From positions 24,942,246 through 25,006,245 of the forward strand of contig JACDQD010000006.1 of assembly GCA_019843655.1 (NCBI GenBank): a stretch of 64,000 nt of DNA, read 5' to 3'. This DNA comes from Lethocerus indicus. Lineage: Eukaryota; Arthropoda; Insecta; Hemiptera; Belostomatidae. This document shows, in pieces, positions 1 through 12,814 of the stretch (positions within the stretch are counted from its first letter, which is position 1; every line of letters starts with the position of its first letter). Under the pieces are notes generated by a model, which did not search any database, was not told the DNA's origin, and saw nothing but the letters and a program-made list of their open reading frames with translations. Made by a program: the position numbers and the translations under genes.

Positions 1-351
1 TTTACGCCCATGGAATAAAGCTAATTAGAACTGAAAATGAATCGCCATTAATATAGTATTCCTCTTTTTTGTCCTATATTCCTGGCATATCCTGTAAACG
101 GTGTCGGGTAGACCCTGTGAGGAGCCGTAGACGCTCCTGCCCCCCGTGGGGGTGAGCCACCACCGGCCTCCTCCGCCGTTTGATTTATACCGAAATTATT
201 CCCCGCAATTAATTCCGGTTAATTTCCCCCGGCCGTGACAATCGATGAGGGACGGTTTAAGTAATGGCCCCGCGCCCATCCCATTATCGACCTTTATTAA
301 TGGCCCCCGAGCAATACCGGAGAAACGTCACATTGTCCGCATTGCGAATGT

Positions 352-370
352 GGAGGAGGAGGAGGAGGAG
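352..370 (+). repeat. (GAG)n trinucleotide tract
   Basis: This is a short uninterrupted GAG/GGA run. One + frame reads it as a glutamate stretch, but that frame has no other protein-like character. Confidence 0.8.
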
Positions 371-2010
371 GCTTCTCGTTTCGATAAATTCTCGTCACAA
401 CTACTGAATTTGCTCGGTCGTGAAATATTATTATTATAATATTATTATTATATTATATAATTTTAAATGAGCGAAGGTTTCGGCTACCAAAACTTGAATT
501 ATCACTAATTTCCTGTAGTTAACTGAGAGGGCTCCATTGGAAGCGATTTTGACCTTACCTTCCGGGTCCTCTCGGGTGTTGCCCGCTTCCAACGTTTCGG
601 AACCCTTACTGTTATTACTGCGATCATACCGTACGTTTCGTTACGGCTGCATCCGCAGCAAAGCTTGTCGCCGGCCACTGAGGTCGACCCCGAGCATAAA
701 GTAGTGTTTTCTAAACTCGTCCACAATACCCGACCATTAGATTAATGACCCTCGACCGGAAAACTCTGATAATTATCGCCGATGAATTATTATGTGGACG
801 CGGCTGTGTCCGGAGCCGTGTTGAAACATAACTTAGAGGGGGTAACGTCGCCAGAAATTTATGGCTCCCTCCCCCCCCGTAAAAACGGATCTTTTGTAAA
901 AAGGCAAGCGACCGCCGACAACGCACCATTAGACCGGTGGGTCAGTTGGCATCGTTATACTTTATTCCATTACAATGCGCGCCTAAACCGCCCCCGCAAC
1001 CCTCGCGCCTTAATACACACCCGGCAATAAATCATAGGGGGCCGGGGACCGCACTCCACTTATCTGGTCGATTGCCAGATCGCCCCGACCGGGCGGATTA
1101 TCGGGAACATCCTACCCGTATCCTGTCGCCCCCACGTCCAGTTCTTTGACAATCCAGATTGTCCCGCTGAAATCCCAGTCTCTAATTAAAACCGGCCGGC
1201 GCCATTATACTGGCGTTGGTCGTCAAAAATGATCTGAAACTGGACCACGACAGAGGTTTTACATTCAAGCGCCTATTTTCATTTCCACTGCTTTAAAAAG
1301 CAAAAACTTTTTTTACTACTACACGCGTTTAATATATTAAAATTCTAGTGTCTCTGGAAGTGAACCTTTTCAGAAAGAAAGACCCAGATATAATTTTATC
1401 AGAAAATGCAGATTTTTGTTGGCGTTCCGAATCCTTTAGGATATCTTGCGACCACGTTGAGACGACATGGATTTTTCAAGAAAAAAATTGGGAGCCCCGA
1501 AATCACGATGTTTGAAGGTCCGTTTGGGTCCACTGCAAAGAATTCTGTCGGTAAATTAGTGAAACGCATCCTTCGCGCCCTGTTACCCAACATATTCACC
1601 CTGTTAAACATATTTCGTTGGTCGTTTATGTTCAACAGATTTGACTTGAGACAAATTCCCATTCGTCTCGGCTGGTTATGTGCGTTATAAATGGAAAAAT
1701 TTTCCCAGCCTTTCACCTAGGTTACCCGCCGGTTTTAGTATTGCCGACCGCCGGTATAGACTATTAATAACATCTTGTAATATGTAAGTTGGGAACTAAG
1801 AGCGCCCCTTTGATTAAGCATGAAAAGCTTCTCTAATCCTAAAATGTACTTCCTACTTACCCCCGGGGAGGACAATCTTAAGTTAGAGTTATAGGGTGGT
1901 GCTAGGAAGCGGGGTGGGGCGGGGGTTTCACAACAACCCCTAAATCCTGCGCGGGGCACATCACTCACGTTCCCTCGTCTTCTTTTCCACTGACCTTTCT
2001 ACTCAAAATG

Positions 2011-2043
2011 TAATTCGCCCTTAAATTAAACAAGGGCGAATTA
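2011..2043. repeat. Perfect 12-bp inverted repeat (stem-loop)
   Basis: TAATTCGCCCTT at 2011-2022 is matched exactly by its reverse complement at 2032-2043, with a 9-nt AT-rich loop between. It could be a protein-binding palindrome or a chance hairpin. No flanking duplication suggests a transposon. Confidence 0.7.
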
Positions 2044-4781
2044 ACCCCTAAATTAATTTAACCGCAGAAAAGTAGTAGAATATTTCGCACATTGGTACAT
2101 GTGCTCTATTTCATTTGGTGTTGTGTGTATGATATATATAATACTTTATCCTATGCACGTTTGTATTAATTAAATTAAAGTAATTAACGAATTAAACATT
2201 ATGACGAATTGTGGGTCCGATGCATTTAATTAAGTTCTATTCATTCGAAAACAAAAACCTAGGCCAAACTGTCGTACCCCGCGTTTCCGATTAGCCACAG
2301 GAATAGTGGCTATCTGAAAAGTAATAACGACGGGTCACGCACAAAAAAAAGACATTGAAAAAGAGTCGAACGACGTCAAAATATGATTAGGGCGGGGACG
2401 ATACAGTGGCCGGTTGGGGTCATTAATTTCAGTTAATGAGGAGCCTATCACGGCCCACACAGTAATGAACCCGACCTACCCCCACCCCACCCCCAACAGG
2501 CACACGTACTAAATTGGAGATTTCATTTTTACAGTCATATATAACACTCGAGCGCCGCACCGCTAATGAAGATGTCAATAAGGTAATTAGCGGAATTAAT
2601 TATAAAGGTATAATTTTATCATAACATTTTTGTGATATACTGCCCGCTGATATGTGATGGCCTTACGATTGGTGGATCTGTTTCAAATGAAGATGACGGA
2701 AGAATGATTATATTCCGAGCAGATAAAATTGGAAAATTTGAAAACTGCAAACGGTTAACCACATAAACAATCCTCATTACTTTATATTAACGTTTCCTTA
2801 CTGCTTAGCAATTTATATTCTTTACACTTTCCAGAAACGCTCTTTAATCAAATATTTATACTTTGTTACAATCTGAAATTTTGCTAATAATTAAGACAGT
2901 ATCAAGACGAATAAATAGTCTATTTTATTTAATTAAAATATACATTAAAGTAGTCGAGGGGGGTTTCGGTCTCATCGCTCTCAAGCCGCGGTTTCTCATG
3001 ATCAAAGTGCGGGGCCTCCAGGTTATTATACGAAGCTTTAATAACGTCGCTGACCACGCTAGTGTCTCTCGTCAGGTCTCTATTTACGACCTTAAAATCC
3101 TTTTTCACAAACCCGAATTGCGATTGCGCGGTTTCGTCGTTCTTGGAAATCGGAACTGGACAACACCCGAGGGACACTTCCAGTGGAGAGCGCTCTGGAG
3201 GTTTCCGAATATATACAGCCCCTAAAAATCAGCTTGCTTTTTTATTAACAGGCCAACTTCTTTAGATGACCTCAGCAATCCCGTTAAATGAAGATTTAAC
3301 TTTTAATGAAGATCGCTTCTGAAGATTTACCTGGGATTATAGAAAGAATAAAAGACATTCCGATTGTCCTCTTAACGACACTTAGAAGTAATCGGAGAGT
3401 GGCGTCAGTTTATTGAGACATTTGGAAATGCACCAATTTCAAAGTGCTCGACTTGGGATAGTTTTAAGTGGCCGTCGGCTTTGTTCACCTCCATACTTGG
3501 TTTTTGCCCGCGCACCCCCATTACTGGATAACACCGTCTTCCCATTAAAAAAAACTGGGTCACCACCCCACGGGCTCGGGGGCTTTGTCCCTCCCGCTCT
3601 CATCCCGGAAAGGTGACCATTTAATCGGCCTTTGTTCATCCCCGCCTTCCTCCCCTACACCTTTGCTCCTTCTTTATTCCTTTTAATGCCTTATATTATT
3701 CTTATACCCGTACAGCTATACAATTGTAGTAATGATGACTAAATCGCTTCCGAGTTCCTAATTGTAATTAATTGGTGATATCAAATAGAAACATTATTTA
3801 CTATAACGCAATATTTTGTTTGCTAAAAAAAATAGTATAGAACAATGTATAGAAACCAACTTCTTATTGCTGCAGATACTACGATTTTTATTCACGAAAT
3901 TCTCGGGCACGCGAACAACAGAGTCCATCTTTTGAATATTTTACGCTTTCTCTTGAATCGCGATCTAATTGATATTTGGCGCCCGCACCTCTCGGGCCTC
4001 TTTGAATGGCGGTCATTCGGGGAAAATTCCACCGGGTGCAGGTGTTCCCCGCCCCCCCCGGGGGACCCTTCCGGACCCTTCGTTTGCATGTATTGCCTCC
4101 CGGAAATATGCATTACAATTGGCCCGCATTTCGTTTAGACTTCGGCCAACGCGTTTCCCGTCTGGACCAACGGCCCCAGTCATTGACAAGCGATGAATAT
4201 GCAATTTGACTTTCTTTTTTATTTCGTGCCGAATTTATAGCTCTATCAAAGGTCCTTAAAAAATAGAGAAGTCGGTCAAACGACCAGTCAAGTACTTCAT
4301 TAAAACCTAAGCCGTAGTCTACTTGAAACAGGATATAAAGATGGATTACAATACCTTGAATAAGGGAATTAATAATAAATTATTATAAGCCTCAAAGGAG
4401 ACCCCTACATGGAAGCAATTCCAATCGATAAGTGTTATCGTATTTCCTTGCTGGCAGGCAGGAAGACACACTACAATAAATTTGAAATACATTAAACATC
4501 GTTTTATAAACGAAGTTTAGCCAACGAAACTTCTTTATCTATTTTCCGTAAAGACGATTGTTTAGTAATTGAAAAATAACGAACAACATATAAATTCCTG
4601 ATATCATCTTTGTGCTAAACAGAGTTTTTAATGATTCAGTAACATTTAATGACGAGCCCCAAATAAATACCTCATAAATGATCGTATACATTTTTAGGAA
4701 AACCAGTAATGGGGGTTGGAGGGTCGAGGCGGAGAACATTTTTCCTTCCCTCCACGGTACAAAAGGTGTTGTTGTTATTTC

Positions 4782-4807
4782 GGGGGGGGGGGGGGGGGGG
4801 GGGGGGG
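4782..4807 (+). repeat. Homopolymer run of 26 G
   Basis: This is an uninterrupted G26 tract directly after a T-rich stretch. Such runs can form G-quadruplexes and are prone to length error in assembly, so the exact length is uncertain. Apparent poly-glycine frames across it are artefacts of the run. Confidence 0.9.
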
Positions 4808-5618
4808 CAGAGGGAAACAACACCGACAACTGGGGACTAATGATGGGAAGAGAGGCGGCCCCCCTAACGAACCCCAATTGAGTCCGGGATCAAGGCCGCC
4901 CCGCTAGGCAGGGCCTCAAAAATTGAATGGGTTCACAGAGGGAGCCCGACAAAAGGGAGGCCGACCCCCTCGGTTTAATGGAATTCAAAACACGGCCTAC
5001 GATTGTCTCCGCAACCAAGGTTTGGACCTTGATAGCGGCGGCCGGCTGGGGGGGTGGTGGGTGGGGGCGGTCGATGATAAATGTTTTTAATTTGGGTTCC
5101 TAATTGAACGTATCGGAAATACCTCCAGGGAGGCGATAAGCTTGAAAATATGTGCTTACCACTCACATTAGTATTAATGCATTATGAGTTAAGATAATTT
5201 CATTCTGGAAAGATAGCAAAGTAGAAGCTATTCTTTCTACATTGTTGGCCGCATATTGACCATTTGTTTTTTTTTTCAATAAACCTACTCAATTCAGGAG
5301 GAATAATACATTTTGTGAACGTTTAGCTTTATTAAACGGTTACATAACAGTAAACCTTGTAAATATCACCCTCCTCACTTTTCTCGACTCAACCAGGACG
5401 AGATTCAGATATAAAATAGGGAAAATGAAGATTGTAAGCAATAAACTTCACATAACAGGTTTATAGTTCAGTGCGGCACTTGATCGGAGAGACACAAAAC
5501 GGTTAAACCCCGAGCTACTTTATTCTATCGCTTTTCAATCATCGGGCAACGAAATTTCCGGTTCCTTTCTCCAATATTTAAGCACTCAATTGCTATCGAA
5601 CCAATATTTATTGAAGGA

Positions 5619-5692
5619 TTCTTCTCCCTCTCCCTCTCTCACTCCTTCTCTTTTTCCTTCCATCCTCCTTTTTTTCTCTCTCTCTTCTCCCC
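5619..5692 (+). repeat. Polypyrimidine (CT-rich) tract
   Basis: About 74 nt are almost purely C and T, with only two A interruptions (5641 and 5662). It is an impure microsatellite. The glutamate/arginine-rich minus-strand frames covering it are products of the repeat. Confidence 0.75.
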
Positions 5693-6357
5693 GGCCATTG
5701 TTGGCCGAGGGAAAATTTATATCCAAAAGTGGAATGTCGCCGCCCCCCCTGCACCCCGCGAACAATTGAATTTGAGAAAGGGCTGAATGAAGTATGGGGG
5801 CGAGATAGGGCGCTAGTCCTTGCCGCCGTCGTTCGAGGGGTAAGATACCCCCACACCGCCCGACGCCAGATTTATCTGAATCCATTCGGAGCCTGACGAC
5901 AATATCATCTTGAGAACCTTGTGGAAGGAGAAGGGCTTCACAGTAAACGTCGGCCCCGCTATAGTTGCCCTATAGGGCGTATATATCCTCCGCACCGCGT
6001 AAATATCCTCTCTCCAAGGGAGTCGTGGATCACGGGCAAACTGCTGCCGGGCTGTTCAGAATTCTCTTAAAAAAAAGAGAGATTTTTACGTCCCCGTTTT
6101 TAAGTCCCTTGAATTATTGCCGCCAGTAAAGCGCGACTGCGGTTTCGGGGGTTTGAAATTCAATTCTGTTCGAGAGACTCGCATTTTACATAAAATAAGG
6201 GCGAAGGAAGAATAATCGGACACAATTCTGTATACTTTATAGGAAAAAATAATTGAACGTCCTCTGTCGTTCCTGCGATTTTCAACCTATTCTATTTTAT
6301 TTCAACGTATTCTAGATCGGATTTTTGAATTCAAAGGAATTTCGAACAACATATAAC

Positions 6358-6424
6358 CGTAGATCTCGAGAATTTCTGTTTCATCACTTTGTTCGGTCTT
6401 TTGCTAGACCGGTTTCGGCTGCCC
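6358..6424 (+). repeat. Foldback-family terminal arm, copy A
   Basis: The sequence carries the family core CTTTTGCTAGACCGGTTTCG, preceded by a diverged upstream part (ACCGTAGAT, then a TTTCTGT block) in the same order as the left arm at 16341-16424. Similarity stops just after the GGCTGC end of the core, so this is a solo or truncated arm. A protein-like minus-strand frame begins about 30 bp to the right, at 6453. Confidence 0.6.
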
Positions 6425-7311
6425 GCTATTTGCAAGTTGTTGGTGAAAAATGTCAAGTATGAGCCCACGATGAAGATGAAATTAAAGAAACGGACCTGCC
6501 TGGCAGTTTGAGAGCGAAAATGTCACCTGCATTGATACTATCCTCAATATTGGCATTGTTTACGAGAGGATTTAATGCAATTTCAGTACACTCATTATAA
6601 ACCAACTCTCGCACACAGGTATTTAACTGCTGGGATCGAGAGCGCAGGCTTTTGGCCGCTGGATGGGACGGCGGTTGTTCAGGAACAAAACCACGGAATT
6701 GAAATGGATTGAGGTGCGGGGCCCAGTGAGGGCTAAACGCGTTGTTCGATGATCCTGTAGCGGGTCCATTTTTCTTCAGTTTCAAAGTTGAATTGATTAA
6801 AAGAGCTCACCGAGTCCAAAGCCGGCCGTTAGGGAACCAACGCCATTAAACATCCTGTCGCTTCGGGCATGAATGTAACTCGGTGAAACATGCGTAATTA
6901 ACAAAACATTCGTAACCTGTAATATTCGGCCCACAACAGTGACTGAATAAAATATCTTGAAAGTAGTATTTAAGGAAAACACTTGCAAACAATAATGGAT
7001 CATCCCCCGCTCGTGTATTGCTTACACTACACAACAATTTACATAATATACATAATTTACATTATTCTGTATAATGATAGAGCGCTACAGGGTTAGGTAC
7101 TTTGGGCGGAAAACCGGCATGGAAGATTTGGCTTAGCGAACGCGGCCTTCACGAGAAGGCGGGTCCCGTGTTACGCGATTACGCCGGGCGTTCGTGTTCG
7201 TGTACACAATCTGATCGGGGCCCGGGAATACTTCCAAAGCGGGACAATTAGAATATCGAGCTCGAATTAATGAAATTGTTATTGTTTGGGGACGGCCGGC
7301 CCGGCCAATAT

Positions 7312-7440
7312 TAGGCAAACATGAGGGCGCCGGGTCGGTTAGGCCTTTGTCATTAGGACGTCAGAAAATTTGATTTACAGCGCAGGTCATTTTATCTGCC
7401 CTAATCGCCCGCTCGATGTAATATCTCATTCGGGATTCGG
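7312..7440 (+). repeat. Diverged duplicated segment, copy 1
   Basis: This segment is clearly related to 7990-8130. Shared blocks in the same order are ATGAGGGCGC, TTTGTCATTAGG, TCAG followed by AAA, TTTTATC, and GTAATATCTCATT. Weaker similarity continues leftward (an ATCGAGC block, then ATTAATG). The copies have different spacers and many substitutions, so the duplication is old. No coding potential is visible. Confidence 0.65.
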
Positions 7441-7989
7441 GGGACCAACACGGCGTGTACTTCGCATTAAAGCTATATTGGGGACCTAAGGACCCGCAAT
7501 GCATCTACTCTGACCTATAATACAAAACACTCCAAAAAACCATTGGTTTTAAAACATGTACAAAACGTTTGTGATTTTTTGTTATCATTCTAGTCCGCTA
7601 GAAAATTCTTGCTTTTTGAATAATTCAAAAAAGGTTGGTTAGATTTAAAGTAAATTAAAATTTGAATTGCACGAGTCGTTATTGTTAATTGAATAAATAT
7701 ATATATGTAAATAGAGAATAAACATTTTTATGAATGTAAATTTATTAATAAAATAATTCTGCGTAATTTTTACTAACGTGATAATTAAATGTGAGCTTCG
7801 CTTTGAAAAAATAATAGCAATAATATTCAAGTATGTAATCGCGCTTTCCGTTCTGTTCATATAATCAGATCCAGCCATGATCCGACAATTGGAGCCCGGT
7901 CAGATTGAAATCGAGCCCTATTCGAGCGATTAATGGGTGTGTTGCTGGCGTTGCGTTGGTATGAAAGCAGTGGAAAGGGCCTGTAATAA

Positions 7990-8130
7990 TGGGCAAAAAT
8001 GAGGGCGCAATTAGGGCCCGCCGGCTTTGTCATTAGGGCTTCAGGAAATGTATTTATAACCGTATTCCTATTATACTTACGACCTTTTATCCTTTACAAT
8101 TGCCGCTCGCAGTAATATCTCATTTTGGAG
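7990..8130 (+). repeat. Diverged duplicated segment, copy 2
   Basis: This is the partner of the segment at 7312-7440, in direct orientation and about 670 bp downstream. Conserved blocks such as ATGAGGGCGC and GTAATATCTCATT are separated by unaligned spacers. The pattern fits either an ancient tandem duplication of a regulatory element or two decayed copies of a repeat; the sequence alone does not decide. Confidence 0.65.
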
Positions 8131-11100
8131 TTGTCGAGATCAACAATTAATATCAGTAATATGTCTTTAATTTTCAGCTTAGTGTACGAAACTAGCGTTA
8201 GATGTGTTTCTAGGCCTCTTCTTTACACATCCGTGTCATGTACATGTTCCTAATCTGAACCGATTTTGGCTCCCCTCCATACGATCAGGTGCAGTAGTTT
8301 TTTAACGCTATTTGCGTGAAAGCTTCCTCTCAGACCAAAATAATAATCGATCAGTTTAAATCATTCAGGTTTTAGAAGAAACGTATTTTAGATGGTGATT
8401 TTTTCAAAGTGAAAGTTTAATAGAAAAGACTTATTATGACGATTAAAATCTGTAATATAAATGAGAAGATAAGAATCTCTAATAAAGTCCGATCGTGTGA
8501 GAGAAAATAATGGCTTGTGACACGTCAGGTTTAGTAGAGAGAGGTGTGTGTGGGTTGATCGAATGAATGTAAAGCAATTGAGCTGTTCATAAAGCCGATT
8601 AAAAGATACCTCAGAATTAAAACGGGGCATTATACACATTGCAAATTCTCTCGACAATACCGCGGTGTTTTTAACATTAGAAAACAGACACAAGAATTAT
8701 TTATAATTTGTTTTTTCGTTAAATTGTTTCAGTGAAGAAAACTGTGGTTGTTCTTTTACATTGGGTTTTTTTTAAATCTGGGAGCGAAAATGGACTGGAT
8801 CATACAGTGATATATTTTCAACAATTGTTCATTTGGAAATCGTATTCTAATTCGGTAGTCTAAGTTGATTCTAATCCTAAGTAGACATTTAAAAGAAGCT
8901 AGTAGGTAATTTGGAAACTGTTGATACATAAATGTATAGGAAACTATGAAAACCATCTCAAAAATTGTGAGACATATTGAAAGCTGTGAAAGCGCCTCGT
9001 TTATAATTTCTTATCACTTTCTACTTTTCTGAAAAATTGTGGGAAAATGAAAGAGAAAGTCGGCCGTTTAGCTAACCCAACCGCTGAATTGCCCATTCAA
9101 CTACTGCAGCCTTTGTTTTCAGTGATACGCCGATTTCTATTGAAATACTTATAAAAATTACGCGGACTTGGAGTTTGCAAGTTGTTTTGAGGGGATATCT
9201 GAGATATGTTTGCCAAGAGTCTTGCGCTAGCTAAAACATACTAAAACACACACACAAGATACTTTCAGTGACTAGCATACTATAAGCATACTAATGGGGT
9301 GTAAAACAGAGTAAAACTTTCTGACGGTCGTATAAGCGCGCCAAACTGAGACTTGGTGTTACGACACATTTCAATGAGGAGAACACTCCTGGACCTGGAT
9401 GGCCAAGAAGTGTGGGAAATATGTCAGGGACATTCCGAAGCACGCTCGGTAATAAGTTCTATTATTATTAACACGTATTCCGCAAACACAGTAATATGCC
9501 TAAACACATTTGAAATAATAGGAAAAACGAGGCATTAGGTATAAAAAACCTTTTTTTTTGCAAGAAATTTGCAAGAAAGAATACCATTATATGTAGTGAA
9601 TGGTAGTATAGGATTAACTGAAATTTCATCTACCAGGGATTGTAGCGAGTTCATTTCACTTATAAATTAAAATCTGTATTAACGGTTCTCTTTTCCATTA
9701 TAAGTTTATTGCTGTATATTACATCAATTTCATTACGGTTTTTTGAGCAACCTTGCGGACCATATTTATTTTCAATTGAGCATGAAACAAATAGATTTTA
9801 GACAATAATTTTTAATATCCGAGGTGTGATCCACAAATAAAGGGCAAGGGGTGATATGAAAAGTGAATTTCTCGGCCCTATTAGCCGAAATATTATAATT
9901 TAATTGAATTTTCCAACCCCCACCACCACCGCCGCCCCCAAAACCCACCCCTAGGCTGGATCTAATTGAATGTGGAATTGTTTGGTGGTTTTCTTTGCCT
10001 GGGCTGAACTGGACGGCCCGCAGTGAGCGCGACAGAAGTTCCGATTGGACGGGTCGCCGAGAAATTAATTAAGGTGGCGCCCACTTTATTGCCCAGTTTA
10101 AACCCTCCGAATTTCACTTCGGAGCCAACAACAGGAGAGCCGATTTGTTCAATTCGCGAACTATAGTTTGACGACAGCCGCGAAAAACAGATATATATTA
10201 ATGGTTTGACGCGCCCATCCTGCCCACGTTCGGTCAATTTCCTCTCTAGCCCATTTCTTTTCAATTCCTCTCTCTGATTAACGAAGTAATTGAATTTAAT
10301 TACAGCCGGTTCAAAGAGACGCCGAAGAGGGTTGCCTCCTGCGGCAGGTACGGCTTTTTTTACTGTGGCAACACCAGACAATTATACAAAATGACGAGAT
10401 TAGCCGATTCCATCTTATTTTGTGCTGTATTGTATAACTGATCACTATCGTTTTATCGTTCATTCGAAAAGGTTTTTCAGCCTAATAACCGGGAATTTAA
10501 TTATCGATACGGAAGGACAATAATTACTATTATTACTGTTAAAATAACACGTTATTAAATATTAATCTACCGGTTTAATATTCCAGCTTTCAATCCTTCG
10601 ATTGCGTGAAATATATATAAAACTTTTTATTGGCAAATGAATGATTGATATGAATAAATTTTAACACGGAAAATATTGTTATCAAGTGTCTCAATTGACC
10701 AAAATGACTCGGCTTCAAACAGCACTCCGCATATTCTGAATTCGTTATCTCGACCTCAACCCAGCCAAACTGTCCCCGGTGTGTATTTCCGGAGGAATAA
10801 TGAACAAAATCGTGCCTCCGTATAATATTAATAAAAACGTTCTCGGACTTTGCGTGACCGATACATATATATATATATCTGAATATAAGACTGCGTATAG
10901 CAAGAAGGAAAAAAAAATAGGAACCAACGCTACGGCGGTTCGTGCAGCGTTTGCCTCTTTACTGGGCGCCCTCATATTTTTTCTAGTATGAAATTGACGC
11001 CGCAAGTTGGGGCGTCGTTGTTGATCTCAGGGTGATCCGCCGTATACAAAAGAACGAAGAAAATTGTAATGATCTTTACAGAACGTGAGCATCCTCTGAG

Positions 11101-11785
11101 CCCTCGTAAATAAAAAAATACAATAAAACGGACATAATACAAAGGAATGGAATGTTACTGTTCTGATCTGGTATGTTGGGCCGTTTTTTAGAGTCAAAAT
11201 GGGATTAACTCTTTGCCATTTTCAATAGATATAAATCGATGCTAAATTACACTTTTATACTGAGTTGGTACTGATATAAAAATACAATAATTTCAGTCGA
11301 ATTAGTATCCGACTTCCAGTAGTTTCGCGTACATCGAAGTTGAATTTAGTCCAGAACGATGATTCTGACCCGTTGTGGGTCCCGAACCATCCGAGTGAAA
11401 AATTACTTAACACGATGATAAATATTTCTTTTCTTTTAAACGTGAATGTGAAAAATTTGAAAACCTCATAACCGCCATCGAAACCCAAGTAGAACCGACT
11501 CGCCGTCGTTTCCGATGTAATTTCTGAAGCCTAATTCGTGCTTTCGCCCTGCTCTCCTCCCCCCGCAAATGATGTCGATTGATTTATGGGGCCCATATGA
11601 GTTGGCGCTTCGAGGGCCTCTCCATCCCCCGACCCACTTCGCCCCGTTTCCCCATAAATTTCGACCCGGTCTCCCGGGCCGGCATTATGCAACTGGTAAA
11701 TCATTTTCACTCAATACAAAACCGAATGTTCGCGGCCGAATATAGACACGACTCCTGACACGTCCTCGAACACTGTTATTGCGAT

Positions 11786-11828
11786 CGGACGATTGTAAAA
11801 ACGAGTGTACGACGCAGACAATCGTCCG
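11786..11828. repeat. Perfect 11-bp stem with 21-nt loop
   Basis: CGGACGATTGT at 11786-11796 is the exact reverse complement of 11818-11828. Outside an asymmetric bulge, GTTATT (11775-11780) can also pair with AATAAC (11841-11846). The stem is shorter than a normal microRNA precursor, so I only record the structure. Confidence 0.6.
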
Positions 11829-12798
11829 CTGTATTTATTAATAACGCGACGTTTCTCGCACATTCCGGCAGCCGGAAACAATTATCAGCAGGCGAATGTT
11901 AGCCCATAATTCCCCGGTCTATATGACCAGCTGCATACATCTCCAGCCGTTCCAAGCACAATACAAGACGCACATACTGATCTATTATACTTTGTACTGG
12001 TTCTCGGCAATGTCGTTACAAATATTTGGGGATATAATACGATAATTGCTCACACAAATAAAACAATCATTACCACCTGTCTTATGCCTTTTAATTTGTT
12101 TCTCTTTCCTGAATTGGTTTCTTCGTTTTGTACCTGATGCCCCAAACAAATTTGTAAATTGTTACAGTGCTGTTTATTTTCTCAGAAGTTGTATTAATCG
12201 CTTATGGCGTTTTCGGCATTTCTATTGTGCGACACAAAATGTATACGTTTATTTTAATAAATAAATTGCCAATACCAAGGGCCTGTTTCGGTTCCCCATG
12301 AAAATATTCTGAAATCATTGTTCCCGATAACAATACTTTATAACGACGGTATTAGTGCGTGAATCATTATATTGAATCGCCGCAACCGTTTTACCTTTAT
12401 TGTCTCACACACGCGCTCTGGAGATTACCTACGTTCCATCACTCGGCTGAAATATGAGATTTACAAATCGCTATGCAAACAATAGACGGGGTGAAACTAA
12501 TTTTGCACCGGGATTTTCAATTTAAACCGGGCCGCCTCCTATAGTAGGGGGCGGGAATAAATAACAGTGCCAGGGTTGCTTGGACAAAGCCCGACCGGGG
12601 CGTATTGCCGCTTCCCTTAGCCGCCATTATTCTTTTTGTTTATTCAACATAATTACCGGACAATAACGGGAGAGATAACGAGAGCAATGTATCAAGAATA
12701 ATAATCCATTTTCACGGCCGGTGTTTTAAGGGCCGATCGGTGGTTAAATTAACCGAACCCGGGGGGCCCAGTTTTCAGCCGCGAATCGGACCCGGGAA

Positions 12799-12814
12799 AT
12801 GAATGCATTCATTC
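12799..12814. repeat. 16-bp perfect palindrome
   Basis: AATGAATGCATTCATT is fully self-complementary. It may bind a dimeric factor or may be chance; nothing around it decides. Confidence 0.6.

Larger units (their letters stand above)
1..6300. other. Gene-free stretch, left flank
   Basis: No frame here has recognisable protein similarity, and none is bounded by convincing splice sites. Composition alternates between AT-rich TAAT-type sequence and short GC-rich patches. The contents I can support are a short GAG repeat near 352-370, paired small hairpins at 120-150, a 12-bp perfect stem-loop at 2011-2043, a G26 run at 4782-4807 and a pyrimidine tract at 5619-5692. It reads as intergenic or intronic DNA lying more than 16 kb upstream of the only supported exon. 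Confidence 0.6.

Noticed and set aside
3325..3350. Minus-strand CCCAG/GTAAAT junction resembling a ratchet site
   Set aside because: The pyrimidine tract is poor, the donor is weak, and no minus-strand gene is known to span it.
9353..9538. Possible transposase fragment near 9360-9460
   Set aside because: One + frame has a vaguely mariner-like charged and glycine/proline-rich stretch, but no terminal repeats or family motifs could be confirmed.
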